DNA of 42,354 nt from CAZJJK01 sp964546285 (GCA_964546285.1 CAZJJK010000014.1:1-42354), one strand, 5' to 3'; counted from the stretch's first letter, positions 8,658 to 17,467 are shown. The notes: generated by a model from the sequence alone, not told the origin. Numbers and translations: made by a program.

Positions 8658-9301
8658 TCCCGTATAAATACGGGCTCACCCTTCTCATTCAAAACGCACG
8701 CGTAAACGGCTCCAAGCTCCGCATCGCTCAAGCGAACGCTATACCGATAGGCCGCCGGGAGAGCGACGCCTAAACGCGGTGTACCGCCGCTATCGTTTTT
8801 AGCGTCGGCGCGGCGAACGGCGGCAAATAGCGACCTAAGGGCCGAATGGAACTCGTCCGCGATAAAGCGTTGATCATAAATTAAGGGAAAGCCGTCGCGC
8901 GAGTAATAGGGGAACAGCTCAATCCCGCGCCCCGGAAGCTCGGTATCAAGCCAGGCCGGAAAAAAGATATACTTATCCAGTATTGGTATAACAAGCCCTT
9001 CCAAGGCTAATTCAGTCCCGCTCCAAGACCGCTCAAAAGAGGCTACCTCATAGGCGTCCTGGTTATAGAAGCGACAACGAGCGGATACCGAAGAGCCGCT
9101 CCGCGACATAAGCGTTATCCTCAACACCGGGGAATTCACCGTAATATCGTCTATTCCCGTTTCTAGTATCCGCCTATTTTCGCTATCGTTATAAAAAAGA
9201 CGCAGGAGCGTGAGGCTGCCCGCTATAACCATTACACCCACAAAGACGGCGATCAGGATTCTTAGCGCGCGTTTCGGAACCTGTATCAAAGCTTGTTTCA
9301 A
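8654..9301 (-). CDS. Hypothetical membrane-anchored protein
   Basis: The 215-residue protein has one strong N-terminal transmembrane segment (about residues 12-34, ALRILIAVFVGVMVIAGSLTLL) and a soluble, presumably periplasmic, remainder with no motif I recognise. It starts at TTG (9299-9301), which overlaps the ligA stop as TTGA, and its own stop overlaps the GTG of hrpB. It is therefore translationally coupled on both sides, which supports expression even though the function is unknown. The TTG start is chosen from the overlap pattern and because it leaves a normal basic-then-hydrophobic anchor. Confidence 0.8.
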   Translation of the reverse strand: MKQALIQVPKRALRILIAVFVGVMVIAGSLTLLRLFYNDSENRRILETGIDDITVNSPVLRITLMSRSGSSVSARCRFYNQDAYEVASFERSWSGTELALEGLVIPILDKYIFFPAWLDTELPGRGIELFPYYSRDGFPLIYDQRFIADEFHSALRSLFAAVRRADAKNDSGGTPRLGVALPAAYRYSVRLSDAELGAVYACVLNEKGEPVFIRE

Positions 9302-11271
9302 AATAATTCACCTTGGGCCACGCCTCTCTCCGTTTGAGCGCTCGTATTGTTCAGTGGAGCCGATGGCCGCTTAAGCAAGCTGAGAAAGGCGGCCTCATCA
9401 AGGATCGATACGCCCAATTTTTTAGCCTTCTCATTTTTCGCCGAACCCGATAAGGGGTCATTGGTGACAAGATAGCTCAAATCCTTCGTTATGGAATCCT
9501 TTACTATAGCGCCAAGGCTTTTTACTAATTCAGCCGCTCGCGAACGCTTGATAGACCTTAGCTCACCAGTAAAGCAAAAAGATAAAGATCGAAGCGGCGC
9601 GCTCTCCGGGGAGGGAGGCGGCGCGATAGATACAAAGCCGGCGGCCAAGACCGCGTCCATATCGTCAGAAGTTTCGGCCAAACCGTCAATAATGGTCTTG
9701 GCGCTTATTTCTCCTATTCCATGAATGGCCGCCAAGCCTTCTACGCTCGCGCCGCGCAGCTTTTCCAAAGTATCAAAGCCGGCGGCGGCAACCTTATCCA
9801 TTATGGTTTCCCCGATACCCTCAAAGTCAAAACCGGCTATAAAGGCCGCGAGACTTAAACGGCGCGGTGTCTTGATTTTTTTAATCACCTTAGCGGCCGA
9901 TATATCGCCCATCCGATCCACGGCCGCCATCTCCTCGACGCGCAGGGTATACAAGTCGGCTATACGCTTTAACCGGCCCGCGTCAAAAAGCCGCCGCAAC
10001 AAGCGTTCGCCGAAATCCCGTATATCAAGAACGGAGATCCACTTTTCCAGCCGATGATGTATCCGTTTTGGGCAAGCTGGATTTGGACAGTATAGCCTAG
10101 TACCCGCGTCCGTAAGGGCCATTCCACAACTTCCACAGACCATCGGCTGGACGATAGCCGTCGCTTCCGGCGCGGCCGGCGTTTCCCCATCGGCTAAGCG
10201 CTCTATCTTTGGGATAATTTCACCGCGCTTGACAACGACAACCCGCGCTCCTAGCCGCAGACCCATCGCTTTGATCATAGCGGGGTTGTTTAGATTCGCC
10301 CGTTGGACGGTGGTTCCCGCCAATTGCACCGGATCAACAATGCCAATAGGCGTATAAGTCGCGCCGGATTCGCTCCATTCCACCGCCCGCAAAAGCGTAA
10401 TCGCTTCCTCAAGATCGAATTTAAACGCGATTTGACGCTCAGGTCTCGCTCGGCGAAGGTCAGCTGGATCATTAGCCACATCCTTCACCACAAGACCGTC
10501 TATATCATAGGGTAAACCCGGCCGCTTTTCTGACACTTCCGCGCGATAGGCGACGACCGACTCCGCGTCGCGGAAAATCGATGAAGGAGTGACATTAAAG
10601 CCGCGCTTAGTCAGCCAGTCAATTTTTTCCGTTTCGGTGGCGAACGCGGCCGAAGCGTCGGCGTCCATAACGTCATAGCAAACAAGAACCAAGTCTTCAG
10701 CGCCAAGCCCGTCTTTGCGCCTCATTACGCCATTGGCGGCGTTTCGGCAATTTGCGGCGTCAGGGTATTTTTCCGCCTTGACTTGGCGCGTCATCAAGAC
10801 CTCGCCGCGAACGCCGCCAGAAAAAGGCAGATCCAATTCCGACAGGCAGCCCCCGATACGACGGGCGTTAGCGGTAATATCATCGCCAATGGCGCCATCG
10901 CCACGGGTAACGGCCCGAACAAGGAGCCCGGCCCGGTATTGCAGTTCAAGACTGGCGCCATCAAGCTTATATTGGACAACAAAGGCTTTGGGAGCGGTTT
11001 TAGCAACCCAAGACAGGAAGGCTTCCACGGTGGCGGCTTTTTCCTGGCTGCCCATCGGCATAAGATGGCGCGCCTTAGCGAAACCATCAAGCGAATCGGC
11101 GCCAATCCGCGATAAAAGCGGATGATCCGGCGCCAGGGCCTTAAGCTCGTCCCACAGGGCATCGAATTCGCTGTCGCTTATCTCGGCGTATCCGTTGTAA
11201 TAGCTTGTTTGATATCGTTCTATATCCGCCGCTAAACGAGTGACCCGCTCCGTCAAGGAATCCTTTATCAC
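9298..11271 (-). CDS. ligA: NAD-dependent DNA ligase LigA
   Basis: The 657-residue enzyme seals nicks in replication and repair using NAD. Visible parts in order: an Ia domain with YYNGYAEISDSEFDALWDEL, and the nucleotidyltransferase domain with the active-site lysine motif KLDG near residue 103. An OB fold (GIVDPVQLAGTTVQRANLNN) and a four-cysteine zinc finger (CGSCG...CPNPAC) follow. Then come helix-hairpin-helix repeats and a C-terminal BRCT domain (SFCFTGELRSIKRSRAAELV). Length is close to the usual 670. The start is GTG at 11269-11271, overlapping the trmB stop as GTGA. Confidence 0.97.
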   Translation of the reverse strand: MIKDSLTERVTRLAADIERYQTSYYNGYAEISDSEFDALWDELKALAPDHPLLSRIGADSLDGFAKARHLMPMGSQEKAATVEAFLSWVAKTAPKAFVVQYKLDGASLELQYRAGLLVRAVTRGDGAIGDDITANARRIGGCLSELDLPFSGGVRGEVLMTRQVKAEKYPDAANCRNAANGVMRRKDGLGAEDLVLVCYDVMDADASAAFATETEKIDWLTKRGFNVTPSSIFRDAESVVAYRAEVSEKRPGLPYDIDGLVVKDVANDPADLRRARPERQIAFKFDLEEAITLLRAVEWSESGATYTPIGIVDPVQLAGTTVQRANLNNPAMIKAMGLRLGARVVVVKRGEIIPKIERLADGETPAAPEATAIVQPMVCGSCGMALTDAGTRLYCPNPACPKRIHHRLEKWISVLDIRDFGERLLRRLFDAGRLKRIADLYTLRVEEMAAVDRMGDISAAKVIKKIKTPRRLSLAAFIAGFDFEGIGETIMDKVAAAGFDTLEKLRGASVEGLAAIHGIGEISAKTIIDGLAETSDDMDAVLAAGFVSIAPPPSPESAPLRSLSFCFTGELRSIKRSRAAELVKSLGAIVKDSITKDLSYLVTNDPLSGSAKNEKAKKLGVSILDEAAFLSLLKRPSAPLNNTSAQTERGVAQGELF

Positions 11272-11963
11272 GATTCCTCCCCCGCCTTTGTGAACAAGAG
11301 CTCTTGAATGGCGCGGTCGCTGGAAAGGCCCTTAGCCTCAAATTTGGTTTGCGGCCGCCAAGCTTGACGCGGAGCGAAGGCTTGATACGAGTTCACTAAA
11401 GAGCGGGTCGCTTCCAATTCAGTCAAAGCCCAATCGCCATATTCCGCCCAATCGGTGACAAAATAGAGGTACGCGCCGGGTTTAAGTCTTGACGCTAAAA
11501 GGTCCGTAAAGGGACGCTGGATTAGCCGCCGTTTATGGTGCCGTTTTTTAGGCCAGGGATCGGGAAAAAAGATATGAAAAGCGTCCACCGAATTGGGCGC
11601 TAAACCATTTTCAATAACAGCTACCGCGTCAGCCTCGATGATTCTCACATTTTTTAAGGCGCGCGAGTCTATCTCCCAAAGCAATCGACCTATGCCAGCT
11701 TTATGCACTTCCAGACCGAGATAATTGATATCGGGATGTTCCTCGGCTATTTGAGCGGTGGCAAGTCCCATTCCAAAACCTATTTCAACCGTTAGCGTTT
11801 TCTTAGCCGGGAAAATCCGAGACAAAGCTAGTTTTTCCCCATTATAACGAAGAAGGCAGGGATGGTCGGACTCATAGAGCCGTTTTTGAGCCGCGCTCAT
11901 TCGCCCGCTACGTAGCACATAGGTTTTAAGACGTTTTGGGAAAGCCCCGTCAATCCGTTCCAT
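11268..11963 (-). CDS. trmB: tRNA (guanine-N7-)-methyltransferase TrmB
   Basis: The 231-residue SAM-dependent enzyme would methylate G46 of tRNA. The SAM-binding motif VEIGFGMG lies near residues 55-62, the acidic LGLEVH strand follows, and the family-defining FFPDPWPKKRHHKRR motif is near 130-145, with FVTDWAEY further on. Length is typical. It starts 9 bases downstream of the lipoprotein gene and overlaps ligA by four bases. Confidence 0.96.
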   Translation of the reverse strand: MERIDGAFPKRLKTYVLRSGRMSAAQKRLYESDHPCLLRYNGEKLALSRIFPAKKTLTVEIGFGMGLATAQIAEEHPDINYLGLEVHKAGIGRLLWEIDSRALKNVRIIEADAVAVIENGLAPNSVDAFHIFFPDPWPKKRHHKRRLIQRPFTDLLASRLKPGAYLYFVTDWAEYGDWALTELEATRSLVNSYQAFAPRQAWRPQTKFEAKGLSSDRAIQELLFTKAGEES

Positions 11964-11972
11964 ATCGTAATA

Positions 11973-12623
11973 CTACGGAAGAACACGCGCTTCGGTCAAC
12001 GCCGCTGTTTGAGCGCCGTCTTCCGCCCATAAAGCGACATAGCGAGCGCCCGCTGGCCGGCCGAGCTCACTTAAGCTTCCCTCCAGCGCCGGGAATGGCT
12101 TCGTTTCAATAATCTTCATAGCGCCATCGTAAAATACGATAGAATTGGATTGATAATCCGAGACTATGGAATATCTTCCATTTTCAATTGTAAAGAGAGG
12201 CAAAGGTTTCGCCGTACCCTCATCCACGTCCAACGCCGTTTGACGTTCAGCACGCTCGCCGCTTTTATCAATAAGCACCGCTCTATAAAGGCCTCTCGGG
12301 AAGGCGTCCCCCTGAGGCATAGCCAGGCTATGACTACCCAGCCAGGTTTGCCCCGGCGCGTCAACCCGTATCCATTCGGACGCGTCCAGCGACCAAAACA
12401 GTTGGGACTGATCATTGAGCAGATAGAGCTCATCCAAGTCTATAATCCCATCGTCGTCGGCGGCAAGGACGAAAAAGGACAGCCTTTCCTTATACGCGCC
12501 CATGTCCGCCGCTTGGGAAACCAAACGCAGCTCCACCGAAAGCAACGAAGGCGCCGCTTGCGAGCAAGCGCCAAAATACAAGACAGCCAGTAATGACACT
12601 AGAGCAACGCGCGCTTTCCCCAT
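11973..12623 (-). CDS. Hypothetical lipoprotein
   Basis: From ATG 12621-12623 the 216-residue product begins MGKARVALVSLLAVLYFGAC, a signal peptide ending in a loose spirochaete-type lipobox (YFGAC). The rest is a soluble domain with no motif I recognise; the segment ADDDGIIDLDELYLL is acidic and EF-hand-like in composition but is not a clear calcium loop. A longer reading from TTG at 12707 would bury the signal peptide behind 28 residues, so the ATG is preferred although its Shine-Dalgarno is weak. It is the likely first gene of the trmB-ligA-hrpB cluster. Confidence 0.72.
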   Translation of the reverse strand: MGKARVALVSLLAVLYFGACSQAAPSLLSVELRLVSQAADMGAYKERLSFFVLAADDDGIIDLDELYLLNDQSQLFWSLDASEWIRVDAPGQTWLGSHSLAMPQGDAFPRGLYRAVLIDKSGERAERQTALDVDEGTAKPLPLFTIENGRYSIVSDYQSNSIVFYDGAMKIIETKPFPALEGSLSELGRPAGARYVALWAEDGAQTAALTEARVLP

Positions 12624-12812
12624 CCGCTCTACTATACATCCGCTATCGGCGTGGAGCAAGCTAAGCCTATCCTTATTTGGGCGAACGACCTTAAGGAGCC
12701 TCCTCAACCTTTCAGAAATTGGCTTTATGTGACAGCAAACGCTTTTTTTTTAAAGCACGTATAAATAACGCTTTTACTAGACGCCCCAGCTCAGCCATAG
12801 TATGTTTTAAAA

Positions 12813-13460
12813 ATGAATAAGCCAATGCTTGACTATATAGAATATACCGATGCGCCAGGGAACATACATGAGCGTGAAGTGGAAGTATACGCGCTGTCAA
12901 CCTGCGGTTTCTGCAAACGCGGCCTCGCGTTCTTACGGGAAAACGGCATCGCTCATCGTTATGTCTATATCGATTTATTGCCCTTTGAGGTAAAGACCCG
13001 AGTAAAGGAAGACCTACGGTCAAAATTCAAGGAATATGTATCCTTTCCCTATATGGTGCTTGATGGGGAGGAAACCCTGATCGGTTTTACCGAAGCCGAG
13101 TGGCGAAAGCGCCTACTCGCCACCGCCAAAAAAGAAAAAAGCCTAAGCGATGTCGAAAAATTCACGCTGATGGTCGCCAAAAAGCAAGGCTGGGCCCTTA
13201 CCCCGGATAAAGCCTTTTATAAGGACCTAACGGAAGGCCTCCGCGTAAATTATGCCCGTTACGGCTACTTCCTCTGTCCCTGTAGAGACAGCGACGGATC
13301 GCGTGAAGCGGACGCCGATATATGTTGCCCCTGCGTTTACGCGAAAGCCGATATAGAACGATATGGTCATTGCTTTTGTTCGCTCTACCAAGCGCCCGGC
13401 TTTATCGCTTCCGGCGCCAGGCCAAGCGGTATTCCTGACGGACGGGCGACGCGTTCCTAA
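12813..13460 (+). CDS. Glutaredoxin-ferredoxin:thioredoxin reductase catalytic domain fusion
   Basis: The 215-residue protein has two redox domains. Residues about 20-105 form a glutaredoxin-like fold with the dithiol STCGFCKRG and a cis-proline segment VSFPYMVLDG. Residues about 110-195 match the beta (catalytic) subunit of ferredoxin:thioredoxin reductase, with the cysteine motifs CPC, CCPC and HCFC that hold a 4Fe-4S cluster beside a redox disulfide. The fusion suggests electrons from ferredoxin pass through the cluster to the attached glutaredoxin and on to client disulfides. No alpha (variable) subunit is nearby. The second in-frame ATG (12825) is an alternative start; neither has a clear Shine-Dalgarno. 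Confidence 0.87.
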   Translation: MNKPMLDYIEYTDAPGNIHEREVEVYALSTCGFCKRGLAFLRENGIAHRYVYIDLLPFEVKTRVKEDLRSKFKEYVSFPYMVLDGEETLIGFTEAEWRKRLLATAKKEKSLSDVEKFTLMVAKKQGWALTPDKAFYKDLTEGLRVNYARYGYFLCPCRDSDGSREADADICCPCVYAKADIERYGHCFCSLYQAPGFIASGARPSGIPDGRATRS

Positions 13461-13513
13461 AAACACCGGGGAGAGCTATAACCGTTCGCCGCGTTTTAAC
13501 TGATGGCCCAACA

Positions 13514-14680
13514 CTAAATATTGAAATTAAGAGTAATAACGGTCGTGTCGGAGCTTTTTATCTGATTTACGAAGGATTCGAATTTAACGCCGACCTTTTC
13601 GCAAGCTTCGCTTAGGTAGGATAGGTAGTATAAACCAAGTTCCGAATCCGCTTCGCCCTCTGGCAGTTCACGATAGAAGTCCATCAAGCTTTTCTTACGC
13701 AGATCGGCGCTTTTTTTCGCGTCTATGCTGTCTTTTATTTCCCTGTATTCGATCTCTTTGTTGTATAAGGTTATCTGTAGTTTCCCCTGGGTACCGATGG
13801 AAGAACTTGTACCGCCAATTTTCCAGGCTATATACACCAGCTCGCCTTTACGGGTCAATTCGTCAACCACTTTTTGGCGGACATTTGGATCAAAGAGTAT
13901 GGCGTTAAAATCCAAACCGCCTTGAAAAGAGGCGGCCGCTTGCCGCCGCAAATTAGCGTTTTCAGCGTTTACGGCCAATTCCATAACAATCAGAGCGACA
14001 TATTCGGCTATGCGAGATTTTTCCATATAAAAGGATAGCATAGTGCGAATATCGTGAGCTAAAACCTCATAGCCCTCAAGGCCCCGGAATTTTACTAAAA
14101 TAAACCAGGTAATTGGGCGAAGCATCGCCAGAAACTTTTCGCTTAATAAAACCTGGATATTCATTTCATCAGGCAGCAAACTGGCGTTTTTCGTTATGCT
14201 GTCACGTAAGGGCGATAAGAATTCCTCACGTAGCTCGGCGACCGCCTTTTCATGGTCCTTAAGAAAACTTTGAAGAAAATTCTCATTAAAACGTGTTCTG
14301 TTGTCAATTATGGAACCCGGATTGTTTCTGTTCCAACGCTTTATTACTTCCGATGAAAGAACGGTGGAGAAAAGAGCGGCGTCATACTGCCGATAAAGCA
14401 TACCGTAAACCAGGAGTTTGGTCAGATCCATAAGCTCCTGGCGACAGGAAACATACTCAGCCCGGGACACCTCGATTTTAGATATATAATCGGCAAGGAG
14501 GAGGCGCTGAATGGAAGCCGGCACAAAACTGTCCAGCTGAAGGCCGTATTCATCTACATTGTCGGCTAGTTTAAATTTAACAAGCTTTTTATTCTGCCGG
14601 ATAAAAACGCTGGTAGCTTCCTGGGTTAGAACCACTTTTAATGGTAGATCCAAAACCTTTTTCCGTTCTCTATTCGGCAT
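13514..14680 (-). CDS. Conserved-looking protein with possible GHKL ATPase-like C-terminus
   Basis: The 388-residue protein has no signal peptide or membrane segment. I do not recognise the N-terminal 220 residues, which are helical and charged. Around residues 230-250 the segment VMELAVNAENAN resembles the N box (E-x3-N-A) of GHKL ATPases. A late SELGLYYLSYLSEACEKVG could be the helix after a G2 loop, but a clear G1 motif is missing. It may therefore be a degenerate histidine-kinase-like or anti-sigma-like ATPase, or an unrelated helical protein. It has its own promoter (14739-14768), and its stop faces the glutaredoxin-FTR gene. Confidence 0.72.
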   Translation of the reverse strand: MPNRERKKVLDLPLKVVLTQEATSVFIRQNKKLVKFKLADNVDEYGLQLDSFVPASIQRLLLADYISKIEVSRAEYVSCRQELMDLTKLLVYGMLYRQYDAALFSTVLSSEVIKRWNRNNPGSIIDNRTRFNENFLQSFLKDHEKAVAELREEFLSPLRDSITKNASLLPDEMNIQVLLSEKFLAMLRPITWFILVKFRGLEGYEVLAHDIRTMLSFYMEKSRIAEYVALIVMELAVNAENANLRRQAAASFQGGLDFNAILFDPNVRQKVVDELTRKGELVYIAWKIGGTSSSIGTQGKLQITLYNKEIEYREIKDSIDAKKSADLRKKSLMDFYRELPEGEADSELGLYYLSYLSEACEKVGVKFESFVNQIKSSDTTVITLNFNI

Positions 14681-14738
14681 AAAAAACCTAGACTCCCAAA
14701 CATTTTCAGGCGGCTTAAACCCGTCCGTTATGACGCTT

Positions 14739-14768
14739 ATTATAAACCGGCGAAGTGCCTATTGTCAC
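14739..14768 (-). promoter_or_regulatory. Promoter of the gene ending at 13514
   Basis: On the minus strand GTGACA (14763-14768) is 18 bases from a perfect TATAAT (14739-14744). The start would lie about 50 bases upstream of the ATG at 14680. Confidence 0.6.
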
Positions 14769-14826
14769 GCGAAGAAAACGCCATCCCTATATACATCGAC
14801 TAATCTACCCGCGATGTTCATAGTAT

Positions 14827-15363
14827 TACGCTTTCTTCTCAAAATGTGAAAACTCCATCGCGAAGGTGGCTCCCTAAGCGCTACGCTTTCCTTAGCCTAG
14901 CGCTTAGGGGCGAGAATACCGTTTATTCGGTATTCTCGCTTACGTTTCAGACGCCATCCATGGCGTCAAGGCCGCGCCACAATTTTTTGTTATCCTACGC
15001 TTTCTTCTCAAAATGTGAAAACTCCATCGCGAAGGTGGCTCCCTAAGCGCNNNNNNNNNNNNNNNNNNNNNNNNNNNNNNNNNNNNNNNNNNNNNNNNNN
15101 NNNNNNNNNNNNNNNNNNNNNNNNNNNNNNNNNNNNNNNNNNNNNNNNNNTACGCTTTCTTCTCAAAATGTGAAAACTCCATCGCGAAGGTGGCTCCCTA
15201 AGCGCTACGCTTTCCTTAGCCTAGCGCTTAGGGGCGAGAATACCGTTTATTCGGTATTCTCGCTTACGTTTCAGACGCCATCCATGGCGTCAAGGCCGCG
15301 CCACAATTTTTTGTTATCCTACGCTTTCTTCTCAAAATGTGAAAACTCCATCGCGAAGGTGGC
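14827..15363. repeat. 169-bp tandem repeat array carrying copies of the fusA 3' end
   Basis: Identical units start at 14827, 14996, 15151 and 15320; the distances 14827-14996 and 15151-15320 are both 169. Each unit is 44 bases equal to the last codons of fusA (as in 15320-15363) plus about 125 non-coding bases. That part contains three hairpins: CCCTAAGCGCT/AGCGCTTAGGG (11-bp stem), CGAGAATACCG/CGGTATTCTCG (11-bp stem) and GACGCCAT/ATGGCGTC (8-bp stem). The first copy of these hairpins is at 14872-14967. The array contains the gap at 15051-15150, where it was probably unresolved or collapsed in assembly, so copy number is unknown. The hairpins could act as terminators or RNA 3'-end structures for fusA. 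Confidence 0.95.
15051..15150. other. Assembly gap (100 N) inside the tandem array
   Basis: A run of 100 N begins 55 bases into a repeat unit and ends exactly at a unit start. With a 169-base period the missing length should be 114 bases or 114 plus a multiple of 169. Confidence 0.97.
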
Positions 15364-17343
15364 GCGGCCTTGGGAGACGGAGCGGAGGGCGGTCATAAAG
15401 CCGAACATAGCGGCCATTGGCGCTTGAGCCTTAACATGGTCCAGCGTCTGTTTTGATTCCATACTATGAACGATACCGCCGCGTTGCACGGTCAAGCTTA
15501 TCACCTCGCCAACAAAATCGCTGGGCGTGAAGATATCCAAAGTCATAATCGGCTCAAGCAATACGGGGTCGGCTTGACGGCTGGCTTCGTCAAAACCCAA
15601 ACCGGCGCAGGCCTCAAAGGCAAGCTCAGAGGCTGTCAGCTCGGAATACTCTATATCGATCAGCGTAACGCCAATATCGATACAGGGATACCCAAGCACT
15701 ATTCCAGAGGGAAAAGCGTTTTGAACGCCCCGTTCAACGGCTTCCAGGATAGCTTCCGGCGCCGCGTTCTTCTTTACGCCGCACATATACTTATTTCCGG
15801 AACCTCGCGGCAGGGCTTCCACCCTAAGCGTTAAGGCGGCCGCGTTTTCTTTCCCAGCTAACACCTTGGAAAATTCATGACGCAGTTCTACCATTTTTGA
15901 CACCGATTCACGGAAAGTGACCTGGGGGTTTCCGACCTTGGCGCCTACTTTATATTCTTTCAGTATACGAGTAACCAGCACATCCAGATGAAGTTCGCCC
16001 ATTCCGGAAATTATCAGCTGTCCTGTTTCCTCGTTTTCGCGGGTCATGAAAGTAGGATCTTCCTTAGCTAAGATTTCCAACGCCTCTTTAAGTTTATCTT
16101 GTTCCGATAAGGAGCGCGGCTCAATCGCTATAGAAATAACCGGCTCGGGGAAGTGCATTTTTTCCAAAAGGACAGGCCAAGCCTCAGTTCCAATAGAATC
16201 GCCGGTTTGCGCCGCCTTCATGCCAACGATTACCGCTATATCGCCAGCCTTAACTTCATCCATAGCATCGGATTTGTTGGAATGCATGCGAAGTATTCGA
16301 TTCGCCCGCTCGCGCTTTTTCTTGCCAATGTTATAAACCGCGGTCCCGCTTTTTAAAGCGCCTGAATACATACGGATATAGCACAAGCTTCCCGCCTCTC
16401 GATCATATTGGATCTTAAATACCAAACCGAGCGGCATAGCGCCAGGGTCGCAGGGTATCCGTATCTCAGTTTCCTTTTTTTGATGATGTCCGATAGCCGG
16501 CAGAACCTCATCCGGCGCGGGCAATAAATCCACAACGGCGTCCAATAAAGGCTGAACGCCAATATTACGGCGGGAAGCGCCGCAAAACATGGGCAGCAGT
16601 TTTCGCTCAAGCGTGGTTCGGCGCAACACGGCTTTAAGCAAACCCAGCTCTATAGCTTCGCCGTTTAAGTATTTTTCGGTTAGCTCATCCGAATGGGTCG
16701 CTAAGGCGTCAATCAGCGTCTCTCTGGCGGCCTTAGCCTCGGCACGGCGCTCTTCGGCTATAGGCGAGAAGCTCATGGTTTCGCCGCCATCCGCCGCGTT
16801 CCAGCGAAGCTCCCGCTGTTCAAGCAGATCAATCACTCCCTCAAAAGACCCCTCTCGGCCTATCGGCAACTGAACCGGTATAGGCTGAACGCCCAATTTT
16901 ACGCGGACATCCGCCACAACCTGAGAAAAATCCGCGCCGATTCTATCCATTTTATTCACAAACCCGATACATGGCACCTTATAACGATCGGCCTGATGCC
17001 AAACCGTCTCAGTCTGCGGCTCAACGCCGCCGACAGCGCAAAAAATACCGATAGCCCCGTCTAGAACCCGGAGCGAGCGTTCCACCTCAGCGGTAAAATC
17101 GACATGTCCCGGGGTATCAATTATGTTGATTTGATGATCACGCCAATAAGTTGTGGTAGCCGCGCTCTGAATCGTGATACCGCGTTCTTGCTCCTGCTCC
17201 ATCCAATCCATAATGGCTTCACCGTCATCGACCTCGCCAATGCGATGGCTTTTCCCGCTATAGAAAAGGATGCGCTCGGTGGTGGTGGTTTTACCCGCGT
17301 CGATATGGGCCATAATGCCAATGTTGCGCATGTGATCGAGCAT
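15319..17343 (-). CDS. fusA: Translation elongation factor G
   Basis: The 674-residue GTPase catalyses translocation or ribosome recycling. Motifs: G1 AHIDAGKTT near residues 13-21, switch I RGITIQSAATT, G3 DTPGHVDF and G4 NKMD. The domain II-V blocks follow, including GMGELHLDVLVTRILKEY and the C-terminal GFMTALRSVSQGRATFAMEFSHFEKK. It is slightly shorter than the standard 690-700. Spirochaetes commonly carry two EF-G paralogues (spdEFG1 and spdEFG2), and which one this is cannot be settled here. The ATG at 17343 follows GAGGAGAAAGAGA. Its last 44 bases are repeated downstream as part of the 169-bp array. Confidence 0.96.
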   Translation of the reverse strand: MLDHMRNIGIMAHIDAGKTTTTERILFYSGKSHRIGEVDDGEAIMDWMEQEQERGITIQSAATTTYWRDHQINIIDTPGHVDFTAEVERSLRVLDGAIGIFCAVGGVEPQTETVWHQADRYKVPCIGFVNKMDRIGADFSQVVADVRVKLGVQPIPVQLPIGREGSFEGVIDLLEQRELRWNAADGGETMSFSPIAEERRAEAKAARETLIDALATHSDELTEKYLNGEAIELGLLKAVLRRTTLERKLLPMFCGASRRNIGVQPLLDAVVDLLPAPDEVLPAIGHHQKKETEIRIPCDPGAMPLGLVFKIQYDREAGSLCYIRMYSGALKSGTAVYNIGKKKRERANRILRMHSNKSDAMDEVKAGDIAVIVGMKAAQTGDSIGTEAWPVLLEKMHFPEPVISIAIEPRSLSEQDKLKEALEILAKEDPTFMTRENEETGQLIISGMGELHLDVLVTRILKEYKVGAKVGNPQVTFRESVSKMVELRHEFSKVLAGKENAAALTLRVEALPRGSGNKYMCGVKKNAAPEAILEAVERGVQNAFPSGIVLGYPCIDIGVTLIDIEYSELTASELAFEACAGLGFDEASRQADPVLLEPIMTLDIFTPSDFVGEVISLTVQRGGIVHSMESKQTLDHVKAQAPMAAMFGFMTALRSVSQGRATFAMEFSHFEKKA

Positions 17344-17428
17344 TCTCTTTCTCCTCTTCCACGAACGTCGTGCCGATGGTAGCTATTTTTAGCTATTTTA
17401 GCAACCGCGGCGTTTATCAAGAAGGCTC

Positions 17429-17457
17429 TTGCGGAGCTCCCTATCTGACCCTATACT
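17429..17457 (+). promoter_or_regulatory. Sigma-70 type promoter, nearly leaderless start for the chemoreceptor-like gene
   Basis: TTGCGG (17429-17434) and TATACT (17452-17457) are 17 bases apart. Transcription would start near 17464, only a few bases before the ATG at 17468. A possible TTG start at 17429 would lie within the -35 box and is therefore unlikely. Confidence 0.5.
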
Positions 17458-17467
17458 GCGAGACGCT

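Noticed and set aside
14827..15363. CRISPR array
   Set aside because: All units including the parts between the fusA tails are identical, so there are no unique spacers.
14846..15427. Repeated short plus-strand ORFs beginning MKTPSRRWLPKR in the array
   Set aside because: They are read-through of the repeat unit on the strand opposite fusA, with no start signals of their own.
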